This document shows positions 1-13,680 of a stretch of DNA of 64,000 nt, piece after piece; the stretch's first letter is position 1; each line of letters starts with the position of its first letter. Source of the DNA: Megalopta genalis (taxonomy: Eukaryota > Arthropoda > Insecta > Hymenoptera > Halictidae); NCBI RefSeq assembly GCF_051020955.1, contig NC_135016.1, positions 32,743,131-32,807,130 of the forward strand, in the 5' to 3' direction. A program made the translations under genes and the position numbers. The notes beneath the pieces are model-generated. The model did no database searches and had not been told where the DNA came from. It saw nothing but the letters and a program-made list of their open reading frames with translations.

Positions 1-3000
1 ATGCGACACAAATTATTTAGCTTCTTATACTTGCGATATAAGTGATCTAGCTTCATATGCAGGCGAAACAAACGACTGATCTTCAAATCCAAGCGTAACA
101 CATGATTTAACTTCAAATCAATGCGTAGTAGAAGATTTAGGTTCAAATACATGCGAAACAAATGGTTTAGCTTCAAATACTTGTGATATACATGATTTAG
201 CTACAACTGCATGCGAAACAAACGAGATCGCTTCAAATCCATGCGAAACACATGATTTAGCTTCAAATCAATGCGAAGTAGAAGGCTGATGTTCGAATCC
301 ATGCGAAACAAATGGTTTAGCTTCAAATACTTGTGATATACATGATTGTGCTTCAAGTGCAGGTGAAATAAACGAGTAGGCATCAAATCCATGCGAATCA
401 CAAGATTTAGCTTCAAATCAATTCGAAACAAATGGTTTAGCTTCAAATACTAGTGGTATACATGATTTAGTTTCAATTGCATGCGATACAAACGAGTTAA
501 CTTCTAATCGAAGCGAAAAACATGATTTAGCTTCAAATCAATGCGAAGTAGAAGGCCTAGCTTCAAATCCATGCGAATCAAATGGATTTGCTTCAAATAC
601 TTTTGCTATACATGATTTAGCTTCAGCTGCAGGCGAAACAAACGAGTGATCTTCAAATCCAAGCGTAACACATGATTTAACTTCAAATCAATGCCAAGTC
701 GAAGATTTAGGTTCAAATACATGCGAAACAAATGGTTTAGCTTCAAATACTTGTGATATACTTGATTTAGCTGTAACTGCATGCGAAACAAACGAGTGAG
801 CTTTAAATCCAAGCGTAACACATGATTTAACTTCCAATCAATGGGAAGTAGAAGATTTACCTTCAAAACCATGCGAAACAAATGGTATAGCTTCAAATAC
901 TTGTGATATACATGATTTAGCTACAACTGCATGCGAAACAAACGAGATCGCTTCAAATCCACGCGAAACACATGATACAGCTTCAAATCAATGCGAAGTA
1001 GAAGGCTGATGTTCGAATCCATGCGAAACAAATGGTTTAGCTTCAAATACTTGTGATATACATGATTGTGCTTCAAGTGCAGGTAAAACAAACGAGTAGG
1101 CTTCAAATCCATGCGAATCACAAGATTTAGTTTCAAATCAATGCGAAACAAATGGTTTAGCTTCAAATACTAGTGGTATACATGATTTAGTTTCAATTGC
1201 ATGCGATACAAACGAGTTAACTTCTAATGGAAGCGAAAAACATGATTTAGCTTCAAATCAATGCGAAGTAGAAGGCCTAGCTTCAAATCCATGCGAATCA
1301 AATGGATTTTCATCAAATACTTTTGCTATACATGATTTTGCTTCAGCTGCATGCGAAACAAACGCTTTAGCTTCAAATCCGAGAGAAACACATTATTTGG
1401 TTTCAAATCAATGCGAAGTGGAAGGCTTAGCATCTAATACATGAGAAACAAATGGTTTAGCTTCAAATACTTGTGACAAACATGATTTTGCTTCAGCTGC
1501 ATGCGAAACAAACGATTCAGCTTCAAACCCAAAGGAAACACAGGATTTAACTTCAAATCAATGCGAAGTAGAAGGCTTAGCATCAAATCCATGCAACACA
1601 AATTATTTAGCTTCTTATACTTGCGATATAAGTGATCTAGCTTCAAATGCAGGCGAAACAAACGAGTGAGCTTTATATCCCAGCGTAACACATGATTTAA
1701 CTTCAAATCAATGGGAAGTAGAAGATTTACCTTCAAATCCATGCGAAACAAATGGTTTAGCTTCAAATACTTGTGATATACATGATTTAGCTTCAACTGC
1801 CTGCGAAACATACGAGTTGGCTTCAAATCCAAGCGAAACACATGATTTAGCTTCAAATAAATGCGAAATAGAAGGCTTAGCATCAAATCCATGCGACACA
1901 AATTATTTAGCTTCATATACTTGCGATATAAGTGACATAGCTTCAAATGCAGGCGAAACAAACGAGTGAGCTTTAAATCCAAGCGTAACACATAATTTAA
2001 CTTTAAATCAATGGGAATTAGGAGATTTACCTTCAAATCCATGCGAAACAAATGGTTTAGCTTCAAATACTTGTGATATACATGATTTAACTTCAACTGC
2101 TTACGAAACAATCGAGTTGGCTTCAAATCCATGCGGAACACATGATTTAGCTTCAAATCAATGCGAAATAGAAGGCTTTCCATCAAATCCATGCGACACA
2201 AATTATTTAGCTTCTTATACTTGCGATATAAGTGATCTAGCTTCAAATGCAGGCGAAACACACGACTGATCTTCAAATCCAAGCGTAACACATGATTTAA
2301 CTTCAAATCAATGCGCTGTAGAAGATTTAGGTTCAAATACATGCGAAACAAATGGTTTAGCTTCAAATACTTGTGATATACATGATTTAGCTTCAGCTGC
2401 ATGCGAAACAAACGATTCAGCTTCACACCCAAGGGAAACACATGATTTAACTTCAACTCAATGCGATGTAGAAGGCTTGGCATCAAATCCATGCAACACA
2501 AATTATTTAGCTTCTTATACTTGCGATATTAGTGATCTAGTTTCAAATGCAGGCGAAACAAACGAGTGAGCTTTAAATCCAAGCGTAACACATGATTTAA
2601 CTTCCAATCAATGGGAAGTAGAAGATTTACCTTCAAAACCATGCGAAACAAATGGTATAGCTTCAAATACTTGTGATATACATGATTTAGCTACAACTGC
2701 ATGCGAAACAAACGAGATCGCTTCAAATCCATGCGAAACATATGATTTAGCTTCAAATCAATGCGAAGTAGAAGGCTGATGTTCGAATCCATGCGAAACA
2801 AATGGTTTAGCTTCAAATACTTGTGATATACATGATTGTGCTTCAAGTGCAGGTGAAACAAACGAGTAGGCTTCAAATCCATGCGAATCACAAGATTTAG
2901 ATTCAAATCAATGCGAAACAAATGGTTTAGCTTCAAATGCTTGTGATATACATGATTTAGCTTCAACTGCATGCGAAACACACGAGTTGGCTTCAAATCC

Positions 3001-3920
3001 TAGCGAAACACATGACTTAGCTTCAAATAAATGCGAAATAGAAGGCTTAGCATCAAATCCATGCGACACAAATTATTTAGCTTCATATACATGCGATATA
3101 AGTGATATAGCTTCAAATGCAGGCGAAACAAACGTGTGATCTTCAAATCCAAGCGTAACACGTGATTTAACTTCAAATCAATGCGAAGTAGAAGATTTAT
3201 GTTCAAATACATGCGAAACATATGGTTTAGCTTCACATAATTGTGATATACATGATTTTGCTTCAGCTGCATGCGAAACGAACGATTTAGCTTCACACCC
3301 AAGGGAAACACATGATTTGACTTCAAATCAATGCGGAGTAGAATGCTTAGTATCAAATTCGTGCAACACAAATTATTTAGCTTCTTATACTTGCGATATA
3401 AGTGATATAGATTGAAATGCAGGCGAATCAAACGAGTGAGCTTAAAATCCAAGAGTAACACATGATTTAACTTCAAATCAAGGCAAAGTAGAAGATTTAG
3501 GTTCAAATACATGCGAAACAAATGGTTTAGCTTCAAATACTTGTGTTGTACATGATTCTGTTTTAGCTGCATGAGAAACAGACGATTTAGCTTCACACCC
3601 AAGGGAAACAAATGATTTAACTTCAAATCAATGCGAAGTAGAAGGCTTATCATCAAATCCATGCAACACAAATTATTTAGCTTCTTATACTTGCGATGTA
3701 AGTGATATAGCTTCAAATGCAGGCGAAACAAACGAGTGAGCTTTAAATCCAAGCGTAACACATGATTTAACTTCAAATCAATGCGAAGTAGAAGATTTAT
3801 CTTCAAATCCATGCGAAACAAGTGGTTTAGCTTCAAATACTTGTGATATACATGATGTAGCTTCAACTGCATGCGAAACAAACGAGTTAGCTTCAAATCC
3901 AAGCGAAGCACATGATTTAG
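1..3920 (+). repeat. Phase-locked 150/300-bp HOR domain, left edge
   Basis: For about 130 monomers the TTTAGCTTC block keeps the same position modulo 30, so no net indel has entered. Monomer classes follow the A-B-C-D-E order, mixed with the F-G-H-I-J pentamer. Class D or H monomers ending in GAGTGA, and variants such as GGCTGATGTTC, put stops in the plus frame throughout. The domain ends at 3,921-3,950, where a monomer beginning CTTCAAAAAACGCG has lost one base. Confidence 0.85.
190..1360 (+). repeat. 720-bp HOR, two adjacent related copies
   Basis: The diagnostic variant GGCTGATGTTCGAATCC occurs with its first C of CTGATG at 286 and 1,006, exactly 720 bp (24 monomers) apart. The flanking monomers match in order, including the rare TAGTGGTATACATG and TTTTGCTATACATG variants. 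The homology runs about 190-640 against 910-1,360. The same 720-bp spacing recurs at 15,301/16,021 and 17,461/18,181. Confidence 0.8.
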
Positions 3921-4080
3921 CTTCAAAAAACGCGAAATAGAGGGCTTAGCATAAAATCCATGCTACACAAATTATTTAGCTTCATATACTTGCGATATAA
4001 GTGACATAGCTTCAAATGCAGACGAAACAAACGAGTTAGCTTCAAATACAAGCGAAACAGATGATTTAGTTTCAAATTTT

Positions 4081-4330
4081 TGCGATGTAGAAGGCTTAGC
4101 TTAAAAAGCCATGCGAAACGAATGGTTTAGCCTCAAATACTTGCGAATATAAGTGATATAGCTTCAAATGCAGTCGAAACAATCGAGTGATCTTCAAATC
4201 CAAGCGTAACACATGATTTAGTTTCAAATTCTTGCGAAGTAGAAGGCTTAACTTAAAAATCCATGCGAAACGAATGGTTTAGCTTCAAATACTTGCAAAT
4301 ATAAGTGATATAGCTTCAAATGCAGGCGAA
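4081..4330 (+). repeat. Cluster of 1-bp insertions in consecutive monomers
   Basis: Within about 250 bp the monomer phase moves stepwise by +1 several times: A-run extensions (CTTAAAAAGCC, CTTAAAAATCC) and the variants TTGCGAATATAAGTG and TTGCAAATATAAGTG each add one base. The same cluster is present in the duplicate near 19,200-19,440, so the indels predate that duplication. Confidence 0.8.
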
Positions 4331-4821
4331 AAATACGAGTTAGCTTCAAACCCATGCGAGTCACATGCTTCAGCTTCAAATCAATGCGGAGTAGAAGGCA
4401 TGACTTCAAATCCATGCGAATCAAATGGTTTAGCATCAAATACTTGTGATATGCATGATTTACCTTCAATTGCGTGATAAACAAACGAGTTAGCTTCAAC
4501 AACAAGCGAAACACATGATTCAGGTTTCAAATCAATGCGATATTGAAGGCATGACTTCCAATCCATGTCAATCGAACGGTTTATCTTCAAATACTTGTGA
4601 TATACATGATTTAGCTTCAACTGCATGCGAAACAAACGAGTTAGCTTCAAATCCAAGCGAAACACATGATTTATCTTCAAATCAATGCGGAGTAGAAGGC
4701 TTAGCTTCAAATCCATGCGAATCAAATGGTTTAGATTCAGATACTTGTGATATACATGATTTAGCTTCAATTGCGTGAGAAACAAACGAGTTAGCTTCAA
4801 CTACAAGCGAAACACATGATT

Positions 4822-6442
4822 CAGGTTTCAAATCAATGCGATATTGAAGGCATAGCTACAAATCCATGTCAATTGATCGGTTAATCTTCAAATACTTGTG
4901 ATATACATGGTTTAGCTTCAACTGCATGCGAAACAAACGAGTTAGCTTCAAATCAATGCGAAGTAGAAGGCTTAGCTTCAAATCCATGCGAATCAAATGG
5001 TTTAGCTTCAAATACTTGTTATATACATGATTTTGCTTCAACTGCATGCGAAACAAACGAGTTAGCTTCAAATCAATGCGAAGTGGGAGGTTTATCTTCA
5101 AATCAATGCGAAACAAGTGATTTAGCTTCAAATAGTTGTGATATACATGATTTAGCTTCAACTGCATGCGAAACAAACTAGTTAGCTTCAACTCAATGCG
5201 ATGTAGAATGCTTAGCTTCAAATCCATGCCAATCAAACGGTTTAGCTTCAAATACTTGCGATATACATGATTTAGTTTCAACTGCATGCGAAACAAACGA
5301 GTTAGCTTCAAATCCATGCGAAACATATGATTTAGCTTCAAATCAATGCGAAGTAGAAAGCTGAGCTTCAAATCCATGCGAATTAAATGGTTTAGCTTCA
5401 AATACTTGTGATATACATGATTTAGTTTCGACTGCATGCGAAACAAACGAGTTAGCTTCAAATCCATGCGAAACATATGATTTACCTTCAAATCAATGCG
5501 AAGTAGAAGGCTTAGCTTCAAATCCATGCGAATCAATGGTTTAGATTCAGATACTTGTGATATACATGATTTAGCTTCAATTGCGTGAGAAACAAACGAG
5601 TTAGCTTCAACTACAAGCGAAACACATGATTCAGGTTTCAAATCAATGCGATATTGAAGGCATAGCTTCAAATCCATGTCAATTGATCGGTTTATCTTCA
5701 AATACTTGTGATATACATGGTTTAGCTTCAACTGCATGCGAAACAAACGAGTTAGCTTCAAATCAATGCGAAGTAGAAGGCTTAGCTTCAAATCCATGCG
5801 AATCAAATGGTTTAGCTTCAAATACTTGTGATATACATGATTTTGCTTCAATTGCATGCGAAACAAACGAGTTAGCTTCAAATCAATGCGAAGTGGGAGG
5901 TTTATCTTTAAATCAATGCGAAACAAGTGATTTAGCTTCAAATAGTTGTGATATACATGATTTAGCTTCAACTGCATGCGAAACAAACTAGTTAGCTTCA
6001 ACTCAATGCGATGTAGAATGCTTAGCTTCAAATCCATGCCAATCAAACGGTTTAGCTTCAAATACTTGCGATATACATGATTTAGTTTCAACTGCATGCG
6101 AAACAAACGAGTTAGCTTCAAATCCATGCGAAACATATGATTTAGCTTCAAATCAATGCGAAGTAGAAGGCTGAGCTTCAAATCCATGCGAATCAAATGG
6201 TTTAGCTTCAAATACTTGTGATATACATGATTTAGTTTCAACTGCATGCGAAACAAACGAGTTAGCTTCAAATCCATGCGAAACATATGATTTATCTTCA
6301 AATCAATGCGGAGTAGAAGGCTTAGCTTCAAATCCATGCGAATCAAATGGTTTAGGTTCAGATACTTGTGATATACATGATTTAGCTTCAATTGCGTGAG
6401 AAACAAACGAGTTAGCTTCAACTACAAGCGAAACACATGATT
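4822..6442 (+). repeat. 1,621-bp dimeric HOR, copy 1
   Basis: This is the first of two nearly identical dimers; the partner starts at 6,443. The repeat length is 54 monomers plus one base. The dimer is made of two diverged 810/811-bp halves, so the 810-bp duplication is older than the dimer duplication. Confidence 0.9.
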
Positions 6443-8062
6443 CAGGTTTCAAATCAATGCGATATTGAAGGCATAGCTACAAATCCATGTCAATTGATCG
6501 GTTAATCTTCAAATACTTGTGATATACATGGTTTAGCTTCAACTGCATGCGAAACAAACGAGTTAGCTTCAAATCAATGCGAAGTAGAAGGCTTAGCTTC
6601 AAATCCATGCGAATCAAATGGTTTAGCTTCAAATACTTGTTATATACATGATTTTGCTTCAACTGCATGCGAAACAAACGAGTTAGCTTCAAATCAATGC
6701 GAAGTGGGAGGTTTATCTTCAAATCAATGCGAAACAAGTGATTTAGCTTCAAATAGTTGTGATATACATGATTTAGCTTCAACTGCATGCGAAACAAACT
6801 AGTTAGCTTCAACTCAATGCGATGTAGAATGCTTAGCTTCAAATCCATGCCAATCAAACGGTTTAGCTTCAAATACTTGCGATATACATGATTTAGTTTC
6901 AACTGCATGCGAAACAAACGAGTTAGCTTCAAATCCATGCGAAACATATGATTTAGCTTCAAATCAATGCGAAGTAGAAAGCTGAGCTTCAAATCCATGC
7001 GAATTAAATGGTTTAGCTTCAAATACTTGTGATATACATGATTTAGTTTCGACTGCATGCGAAACAAACGAGTTAGCTTCAAATCCATGCGAAACATATG
7101 ATTTACCTTCAAATCAATGCGAAGTAGAAGGCTTAGCTTCAAATCCATGCGAATCAATGGTTTAGATTCAGATACTTGTGATATACATGATTTAGCTTCA
7201 ATTGCGTGAGAAACAAACGAGTTAGCTTCAACTACAAGCGAAACACATGATTCAGGTTTCAAATCAATGCGATATTGAAGGCATAGCTTCAAATCCATGT
7301 CAATTGATCGGTTTATCTTCAAATACTTGTGATATACATGGTTTAGCTTCAACTGCATGCGAAACAAACGAGTTAGCTTCAAATCAATGCGAAGTAGAAG
7401 GCTTAGCTTCAAATCCATGCGAATCAAATGGTTTAGCTTCAAATACTTGTGATATACATGATTTTGTTCAATTGCATGCGAAACAAACGAGTTAGCTTCA
7501 AATCAATGCGAAGTGGGAGGTTTATCTTTAAATCAATGCGAAACAAGTGATTTAGCTTCAAATAGTTGTGATATACATGATTTAGCTTCAACTGCATGCG
7601 AAACAAACTAGTTAGCTTCAACTCAATGCGATGTAGAATGCTTAGCTTCAAATCCATGCCAATCAAACGGTTTAGCTTCAAATACTTGCGATATACATGA
7701 TTTAGTTTCAACTGCATGCGAAACAAACGAGTTAGCTTCAAATCCATGCGAAACATATGATTTAGCTTCAAATCAATGCGAAGTAGAAAGCTGAGCTTCA
7801 AATCCATGCGAATTAAATGGTTTAGCTTCAAATACTTGTGATATACATGATTTAGTTTCGACTGCATGCGAAACAAACGAGTTAGCTTCAAATCCATGCG
7901 AAACATATGATTTACCTTCAAATCAATGCGAAGTAGAAGGCTTAGCTTCAAATCCATGCGAATCAAATGGTTTAGATTCAGATACTTGTGATATACATGA
8001 TTTAGCTTCAATTGCGTGAGAAACAAACGAGTTAGCTTCAACTACAAGCGAAACACATGATT
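6443..8062 (+). repeat. 1,621-bp dimeric HOR, copy 2
   Basis: This matches 4,822-6,442 at offset 1,621 along its length. The differences I noted are a missing C in TTTTGTTCAA near 7,464 and GATTCAG in place of GGTTCAG near the end. It is followed by a partial fifth 810-bp unit. Confidence 0.9.
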
Positions 8063-8410
8063 CAGGTTTCAAATCAATGCGATATTGAAGGCATAGCTTC
8101 AAATCCATGTCAATTGATCGGTTTATCTTCAAATACTTGTGATATACATGATTTAGCTTCAACTGCATGCGAAACAAACGAGTTAGCTTCAAATCAATGC
8201 GAAGTGGGTGGTTTATCTTCAAATCCATGCGAAACAAATGGTTTAGCTTCAAATACTTGTAATATAGATGATTTAGCTTCAACTGCATGCGAAACAAACG
8301 AGTTAGCTTCAAATCCATGCGAAATACATGATCGAGCCTCAAATTTATGCGAATCTCATGGTTTAGCATCATAGCTTCATATTCTAGAGAAACAGATCAT
8401 TTAGATTCAG
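8063..8410 (+). repeat. Partial fifth 810-bp unit and breakpoint
   Basis: The unit begins with CAGGTTTCAAATC at 8,063 but leaves the 810-bp consensus within about 130 bp. It continues with GAAGTGGGTGGTTTATC and ends at an odd 38-bp monomer at 8,361. The 8,160-8,410 part is found again at 19,723-19,975 (offset 11,563) and near 30,575-30,830. Confidence 0.8.
8361..8405 (+). repeat. 38-bp junction monomer (8-bp insertion)
   Basis: TTTAGCATCATAGCTTCA contains a near-duplicated start, so the distance between successive monomer starts here is 38 bp instead of 30. The same lesion occurs at about 19,924, 30,780, 31,239 and 32,807, in GGTTTAGCAT(C/T)ATAGC contexts. Confidence 0.85.
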
Positions 8411-10380
8411 ATACATGTCATAAACATGATTTAGCTTCAACTGCATGCGAAAGAAACGAGTTAGCTTTCAAATCCATACGAAGTAGAAGGGTTATCTTCA
8501 AATACATGAGAAACAAATGGTTTAGCGTCAAATACTTGTGATATACATGATTTAGCTTCAACTGCATACGAAACAAAGGAGTTATCTTGAAATCGAAGCG
8601 TAACACATGATTTAGATTCAAATCAATGTGAAGTAGAAGGTTTAGCTTCAAATCCATGCGAACCCAATGGTTTAGCTTCAAATACTTGCGAATATAAGTG
8701 TTATATCTTCTAATGCAGGCGAAGCAATAGAGTTAGCTTCAAATTGAAGCGAAGTAGAAGGCTTAGCCTCAAATCCATGCGAAAAGTATAGTTTAGTTTC
8801 AAATACTTGTTTTATACATGATTTAGCTCCAATGCATGCGAAACAAACGAGTTAGCTTCAAATCCAAGTAAAACAGATGATTTAGCATCAAATTCAGGCG
8901 AAACACATGGTTTAGCATAATATTCATGCGAACCAAATGGTTTAGATTCAGATACATGTGATAAACATGATTTAGGTTCGACTGCATGCGAAACAAACGA
9001 GTTAGCTTCAAATCCAAGAGGAACACACGATTTAGCTTCAAATCAATGCGAAGTAGAAGGTTTAGCTTCAAATCCATGCGTAACAAATGGTTTAGATTGA
9101 AATACTTGTGATATACATGATTTAGATTCAACGGCATGCGAAACAAACGAGTCAGCTTCAAATCCAAGAGAATCACATGATTTAGCTTCAAATCAATGCG
9201 AACTAGAAGGCTTAGCATCAAATCCATGCGAATCAAATGGTTTAGATTCAGATACTTGTGATAAACATGATTTAGCTTCAACTCCATGCGAAACAATCGA
9301 GTTAGTTTCAAATCCATGCGAAACACATGATTTAGCTTTAAATCAATGCGACGTAGAAGGCTTAGTTTCAAATCCATGCGGAACAAACGATTTAGCTTCA
9401 ACTACTTGTGATATAAGTCATATAGATTCAACAGCAGGCGAAACAAACGAGCTAGCTTCAAATCCATGCGACACAAATGATTTAGCTTCAACTACTTGTG
9501 ATATACATGATTTAGCTTCAACTGCATGCGAAACAAACGAGTTAGCTTCAAATACATGCGAAACACTTGATTTAGCTTCAAACCAATGCGATGTAGAAAG
9601 TTTAGCTTCAAATCCATGCGAAACGAATGATTTAGCTTCAAATACTTGCGGTGAAAATGAAATAGCGGCAAATGCAGACGAATCAACCGAGTTAGCTTCA
9701 AAATCCATGCGATTCACATGATTTAGCTTCAAATCAATGCGAATCTCATGATTTAGCTTCAAAGCAATGCGTACTAGATGTCTTAGCTTCAAAACCGTGC
9801 GAAACAAATGATTTAGCTTCAAATCAATGCGAGGTAGAAGGCTTATCTTCAAATCCAAGCGAAACAAGTGATTTAATTTCAAGTCAATTCCTGGTGGAAG
9901 GATTAGCTTCAAATCCATGCGAAACAAACGAATAAGCTTCAAAACCATGCGATACAATGCTTTATCTTAAATCAATGCGAAATAGGAGGCTTAGCATCAA
10001 ATCAATGCGATACAAATGATTTAGCTTCAAATACTTGTGATATAAATGATATAGCTTCATATGCAGGCGAAACGAACGAGTTAGCTTCAAATCCATGCCA
10101 AACACATGATTTGCATGCAAATCAATGCGAAGTAAAAGGCTCAGCTTCAAATCCATACGAGAGAAATGGTTTAGCTTCAAATACTTGTGATATACGTGAT
10201 TTAGCCTCAACTGCATGCGAAACAAACAAGTTGGCTTCAAATCCAAGCGAAACACATGATTTAGCTTCAAATAAATGCGAAATAGAAGGCTTAGCATCAA
10301 ATCCATACGACACTAATTATTTAGCTTCATATACATGCGATATAAGTGATATAGCTTCAAATGCAGGCGAAACAAACGAG
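8410..10380 (+). repeat. Diverged monomer domain without a clean HOR
   Basis: Monomers are still recognisable every 30 bp, but class order is irregular and private variants are common (for example TTGCGGTGAAAATG near 9,650). Several 1-bp indels occur, including CTTCAAAATCC near 9,700 and a lost base near 9,955. No long internal duplication was evident. Confidence 0.75.
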
Positions 10381-10440
10381 TGAGCTTTAAATTCAAGCGT
10401 AACACATGATTTAACTTCAAATCAGTGGGAAGTAGAAGAT

Positions 10441-11730
10441 TTACCTTCAAATCCATGCGAAACAAATGGTTTAGCTTGAACTACTTGTGATATACATGAT
10501 TTAGCTACAACTGCCAGCGAAACAAACGAGTTGGCATCAAATTCAAGCGTAACACATGTTTTAAATTCAAATCAATGCGAAGTAGATGATTTATGATCAA
10601 ATATATGCGAAACAAATTGTTTATCTTCAAATACTTGTGATATACATGATTTTGCTTTAGCTGCATGAGAAACAAGCGATTTAGGTTCACACTCAAGGGA
10701 AACACATGATTTAACTTCAAATCAATGCGAAGAAGAAGGCTTAGCATCAAATCCATGCAGCACAAATTATTTAGCTTCTTATACTTGCGATATAAGTGAT
10801 ATAGATTCAAATGCAGGCGAAACAAGCGAGTGAGCTTTAAATACAAGGGTAACACATGATTTAACTTCAAATCAATGGGAAATAGAAGATTTACCATCAA
10901 ATACATGCGAAACAAATGGTTTAGCTTCAAATACTTGTGATATACATGATTTAGCCTCAACTGCATGCGAAACAAACGAGTTAGCTTCAAATCCAAGCGA
11001 GACACATGATTTAACTTCAAATCATTGCGAAGTAGAAGGCTTAGCATCAAATCCATGCAACACAAATTATTTAGCTTCTTATACTTGCGTATATAAGTGA
11101 TATAGCTTCAAATGCAGGCGAAACAAACGAGTGAGCTTTAAATCCAAGCGTAACACATGATTTAACTTCAAATCAATGGGAAGTAGAAGATTTACCTTCA
11201 AATCCATGCGAAACAAATGGTTTTGCTTCAACTACTTGTGATATACATGATTTCGCCTCAACTGCATGCGAAACAAACAAGTTAGCTTCAAATCCAAGCG
11301 AGACACATGATTTAACTTCAAATCAATGCGAAGTAGAAGGCTTAGCATCAAATCCATGCACACAAATTATTTAGCTTCATATACATGCGATATAAGTGAT
11401 ATAGCATCAAATTCAGGCGAAACAAACGAGTGAGCTTTAAATCCAAGCGTCACACATGATTTAACTTCAAATCAATGGGAAGTAGAAGATTTACCTTCAA
11501 ATCCATGCGAAACAAATGGTTTTGCTTCAAATACTTGTGATATACATGATTTTGCTTCAGCTGCATGCGAAACAAACGATTTAGCTTCACATCCAAGTGA
11601 AACACATGATTTAACTTCAAATCAATGCGAAGTAGAAGGCTGATTTTCGAATCCATGCGAAACATATGGTTGAGCTTCAAATACTTGCGATATACATGAT
11701 TTATCTTCAACTGCATGCGAAACAAACGAG
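10441..11730 (+). repeat. 1,950-bp duplication, copy 1
   Basis: This matches 12,391-13,680 at a constant offset of 1,950 bp (65 monomers). Shared private variants include ACTGCCAGCGAAAC, GATTTATGATCAAATATATG and GGCTGATTTTCG. The offset is kept despite the +1/-1 pair inside this copy, because the two indels cancel. Confidence 0.85.
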
Positions 11731-12390
11731 TTAGCTTCAAATCCAAGCGAAACACATTATTTAGTTTCAAATCAATGCGAAGTGGAAGGCTCAGCATATA
11801 ATACATGAGAAACAAATGGTTTAGCTTCAAATACTTGTGACATACATGATTTTGCTATAGCTGCATGAGAAACAAGCGATTTAGCTTCACACTCAAGGGA
11901 AACACATGGTTTAACTTCAAATCAATGCGAAGAAGAAGGCTTAGCATCAAATCCATGCAGCACAAATTATTTAGCTTCTTATACTTGCGATATAAGTGAT
12001 ATAGATTCAAATGCAGGCGAAACAAACGAGTGAGCTTTATATCCAAGCGTAACACATGTTTTAAAGTCAAATCAATGGGAAGTAGATGATTTACCTTCAA
12101 ATCCATGCGTAACAAATGGTTTAGCTTCAAATACTTGTGATATACATGATTTAGCCTCAACTGCATGCGAAACAAACGAGTTAGCTTCAAATCCAAGCGA
12201 GACACATGATTTAACTTCAAATCAATGCGAAGTAGAAGGCTTAGAATCAAATCCATGCAACACAAATTATTTAGCTTCTTATACTTGCGATATAAGTGAT
12301 ATAGCTTCAAATGCAGGCGAAACAAACGAGGGAGCTTTAAATCCAAGCGTAACACATCATTTAACTTCAAATCAATGGGAAGTAGAAGAT

Positions 12391-13680
12391 TTACATTCAA
12401 ATCCATGCGAAACAAATGGTTTAGCTTCAACTACTTGTGATATACATGATTTAGCTACAACTGCCAGCGAAACAAACGAGTTGGCTTCAAATCCAAGCGT
12501 AACACATGTTTTAAATTCAAATCAATGCGAAGTAGATGATTTATGATCAAATATATGCGAAACAAATTGTTTATCTTCAAATAATTGTGATATACATGAT
12601 TTTGCTTTAGCTGCATGAGAAACAAGCGATTTAGCTTCACACTCAAGGGAAACACATGATTTAACTTCAAATCAATGCGAAGAAGAAGGCTTAGCATCAA
12701 ATCCATGCAGCACAAATTATTTAGCTTCTTATACTTGCGATATAAGTGATATAAATTCAAATGCAGGCGAAACAAGCGAGTGAGCTTTAAATCCAAGGGT
12801 AACACATGATTTAACTTCAAATCAATGGGAAATAGAAGATTTACCATCAAATACATGCGAAACAAATGGTTTAGCTTCAAATACTTGTGATATACATGAT
12901 TTAGCCTCAACTGCATGCGAAACAAACGAGTTAGCTTCAAATCCAAGCGAGACACATGATTTAACTTCAAATAATTACGAAGTAGAAGGCTTAGCATCAA
13001 ATCCATGCAACACAAATTATTTAGCTTCTTATACATGCGATATAAGTGATATAGCTTCAAATGCAGGCGAAACAAACGAGTGAGCTTTAAATCCAAGCCT
13101 AACACATGATTACACTTCAAATCAATGGGAAGTAGAAGATTTACCTTCAAATCCATGCGAAACAAATGGTTTAGCTTCAACTACTTGTGATATACATGAT
13201 TTCGCCTCAACTGCATGCGAAACAAACAAGTTAGCTTCAAATCCAAGCGAGACACATGATTTAACTTCAAATCAATGCGAAGTAGAAGGCTTAGCATCAA
13301 ATCCATGCAACACAAATTATTTAGCTTCTTATACTTGCGATATAAGTGATATAGCATCAAATGCAGGCGAAACAAACGAGTGAGCGTTAAATCCAAGCGT
13401 CACACATGATTTAACTTCAAATCAATGGGAAGTAGAAGATTTACCTTCAAATCCATGCGAAACAAATGGTTTTGCTTCAAATACTTGTGATATACATGAT
13501 TTTGCTTCAGCTGCATGCGAAACAAATGATTTAGCTTCACATCCAAGGGAAACACATGATTTAACTTCAAATCAATGCGAAGTAGAAGGCTGATTTTCGA
13601 ATCCATGCGAAACAAATGGTTGAGCTTCAAATACTTGCGATATACATGATTTATCTTCAACTGCATGCAAAACAAACGAG
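12391..13680 (+). repeat. 1,950-bp duplication, copy 2
   Basis: Partner of 10,441-11,730. It lacks the +1/-1 pair seen in copy 1, so those two indels either arose after the duplication or were lost here. Homology ends near 13,680, where this copy goes to class I (GAGTGAGCTTTA) and the other goes to class E. Confidence 0.85.

Larger units (their letters stand above)
1..4640 (+). repeat. Segmental duplication, copy 1 (partner 17,176-19,760)
   Basis: Positions 1 to about 1,670 match 17,176 to about 18,845 at a constant offset of 17,175, with only isolated mismatches (for example near 977 and 1,085). Positions about 3,720-4,640 then match 18,825-19,745 at offset 15,105. This copy carries 2,070 bp, exactly 69 monomers, that the partner lacks. 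Shared rare features, including the defective CTTCAAAAAACGCG monomer at 3,921, show common descent and not just shared consensus. Confidence 0.9.
4822..8062 (+). repeat. Four tandem 810-bp HOR units (27-mer), A-B-A-B order
   Basis: The junction CAGGTTTCAAATC marks the unit start at 4,822, 5,632, 6,443, 7,253 and 8,063, giving lengths of 810, 811, 810 and 810 bp. Units 1 and 3 share private variants (GCATAGCTACAAATCC, GGTTAATCTTC, ACTTGTTATATAC), and units 2 and 4 share the alternatives (GCATAGCTTCAAATCC, GGTTTATCTTC). The block is therefore two copies of a 1,621-bp dimer. The 1-bp length differences come from AATCAATGG (one A lost) at the end of units 1 and 3 and TTTTGTTCAA (one C lost) in unit 4. 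Confidence 0.93.
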
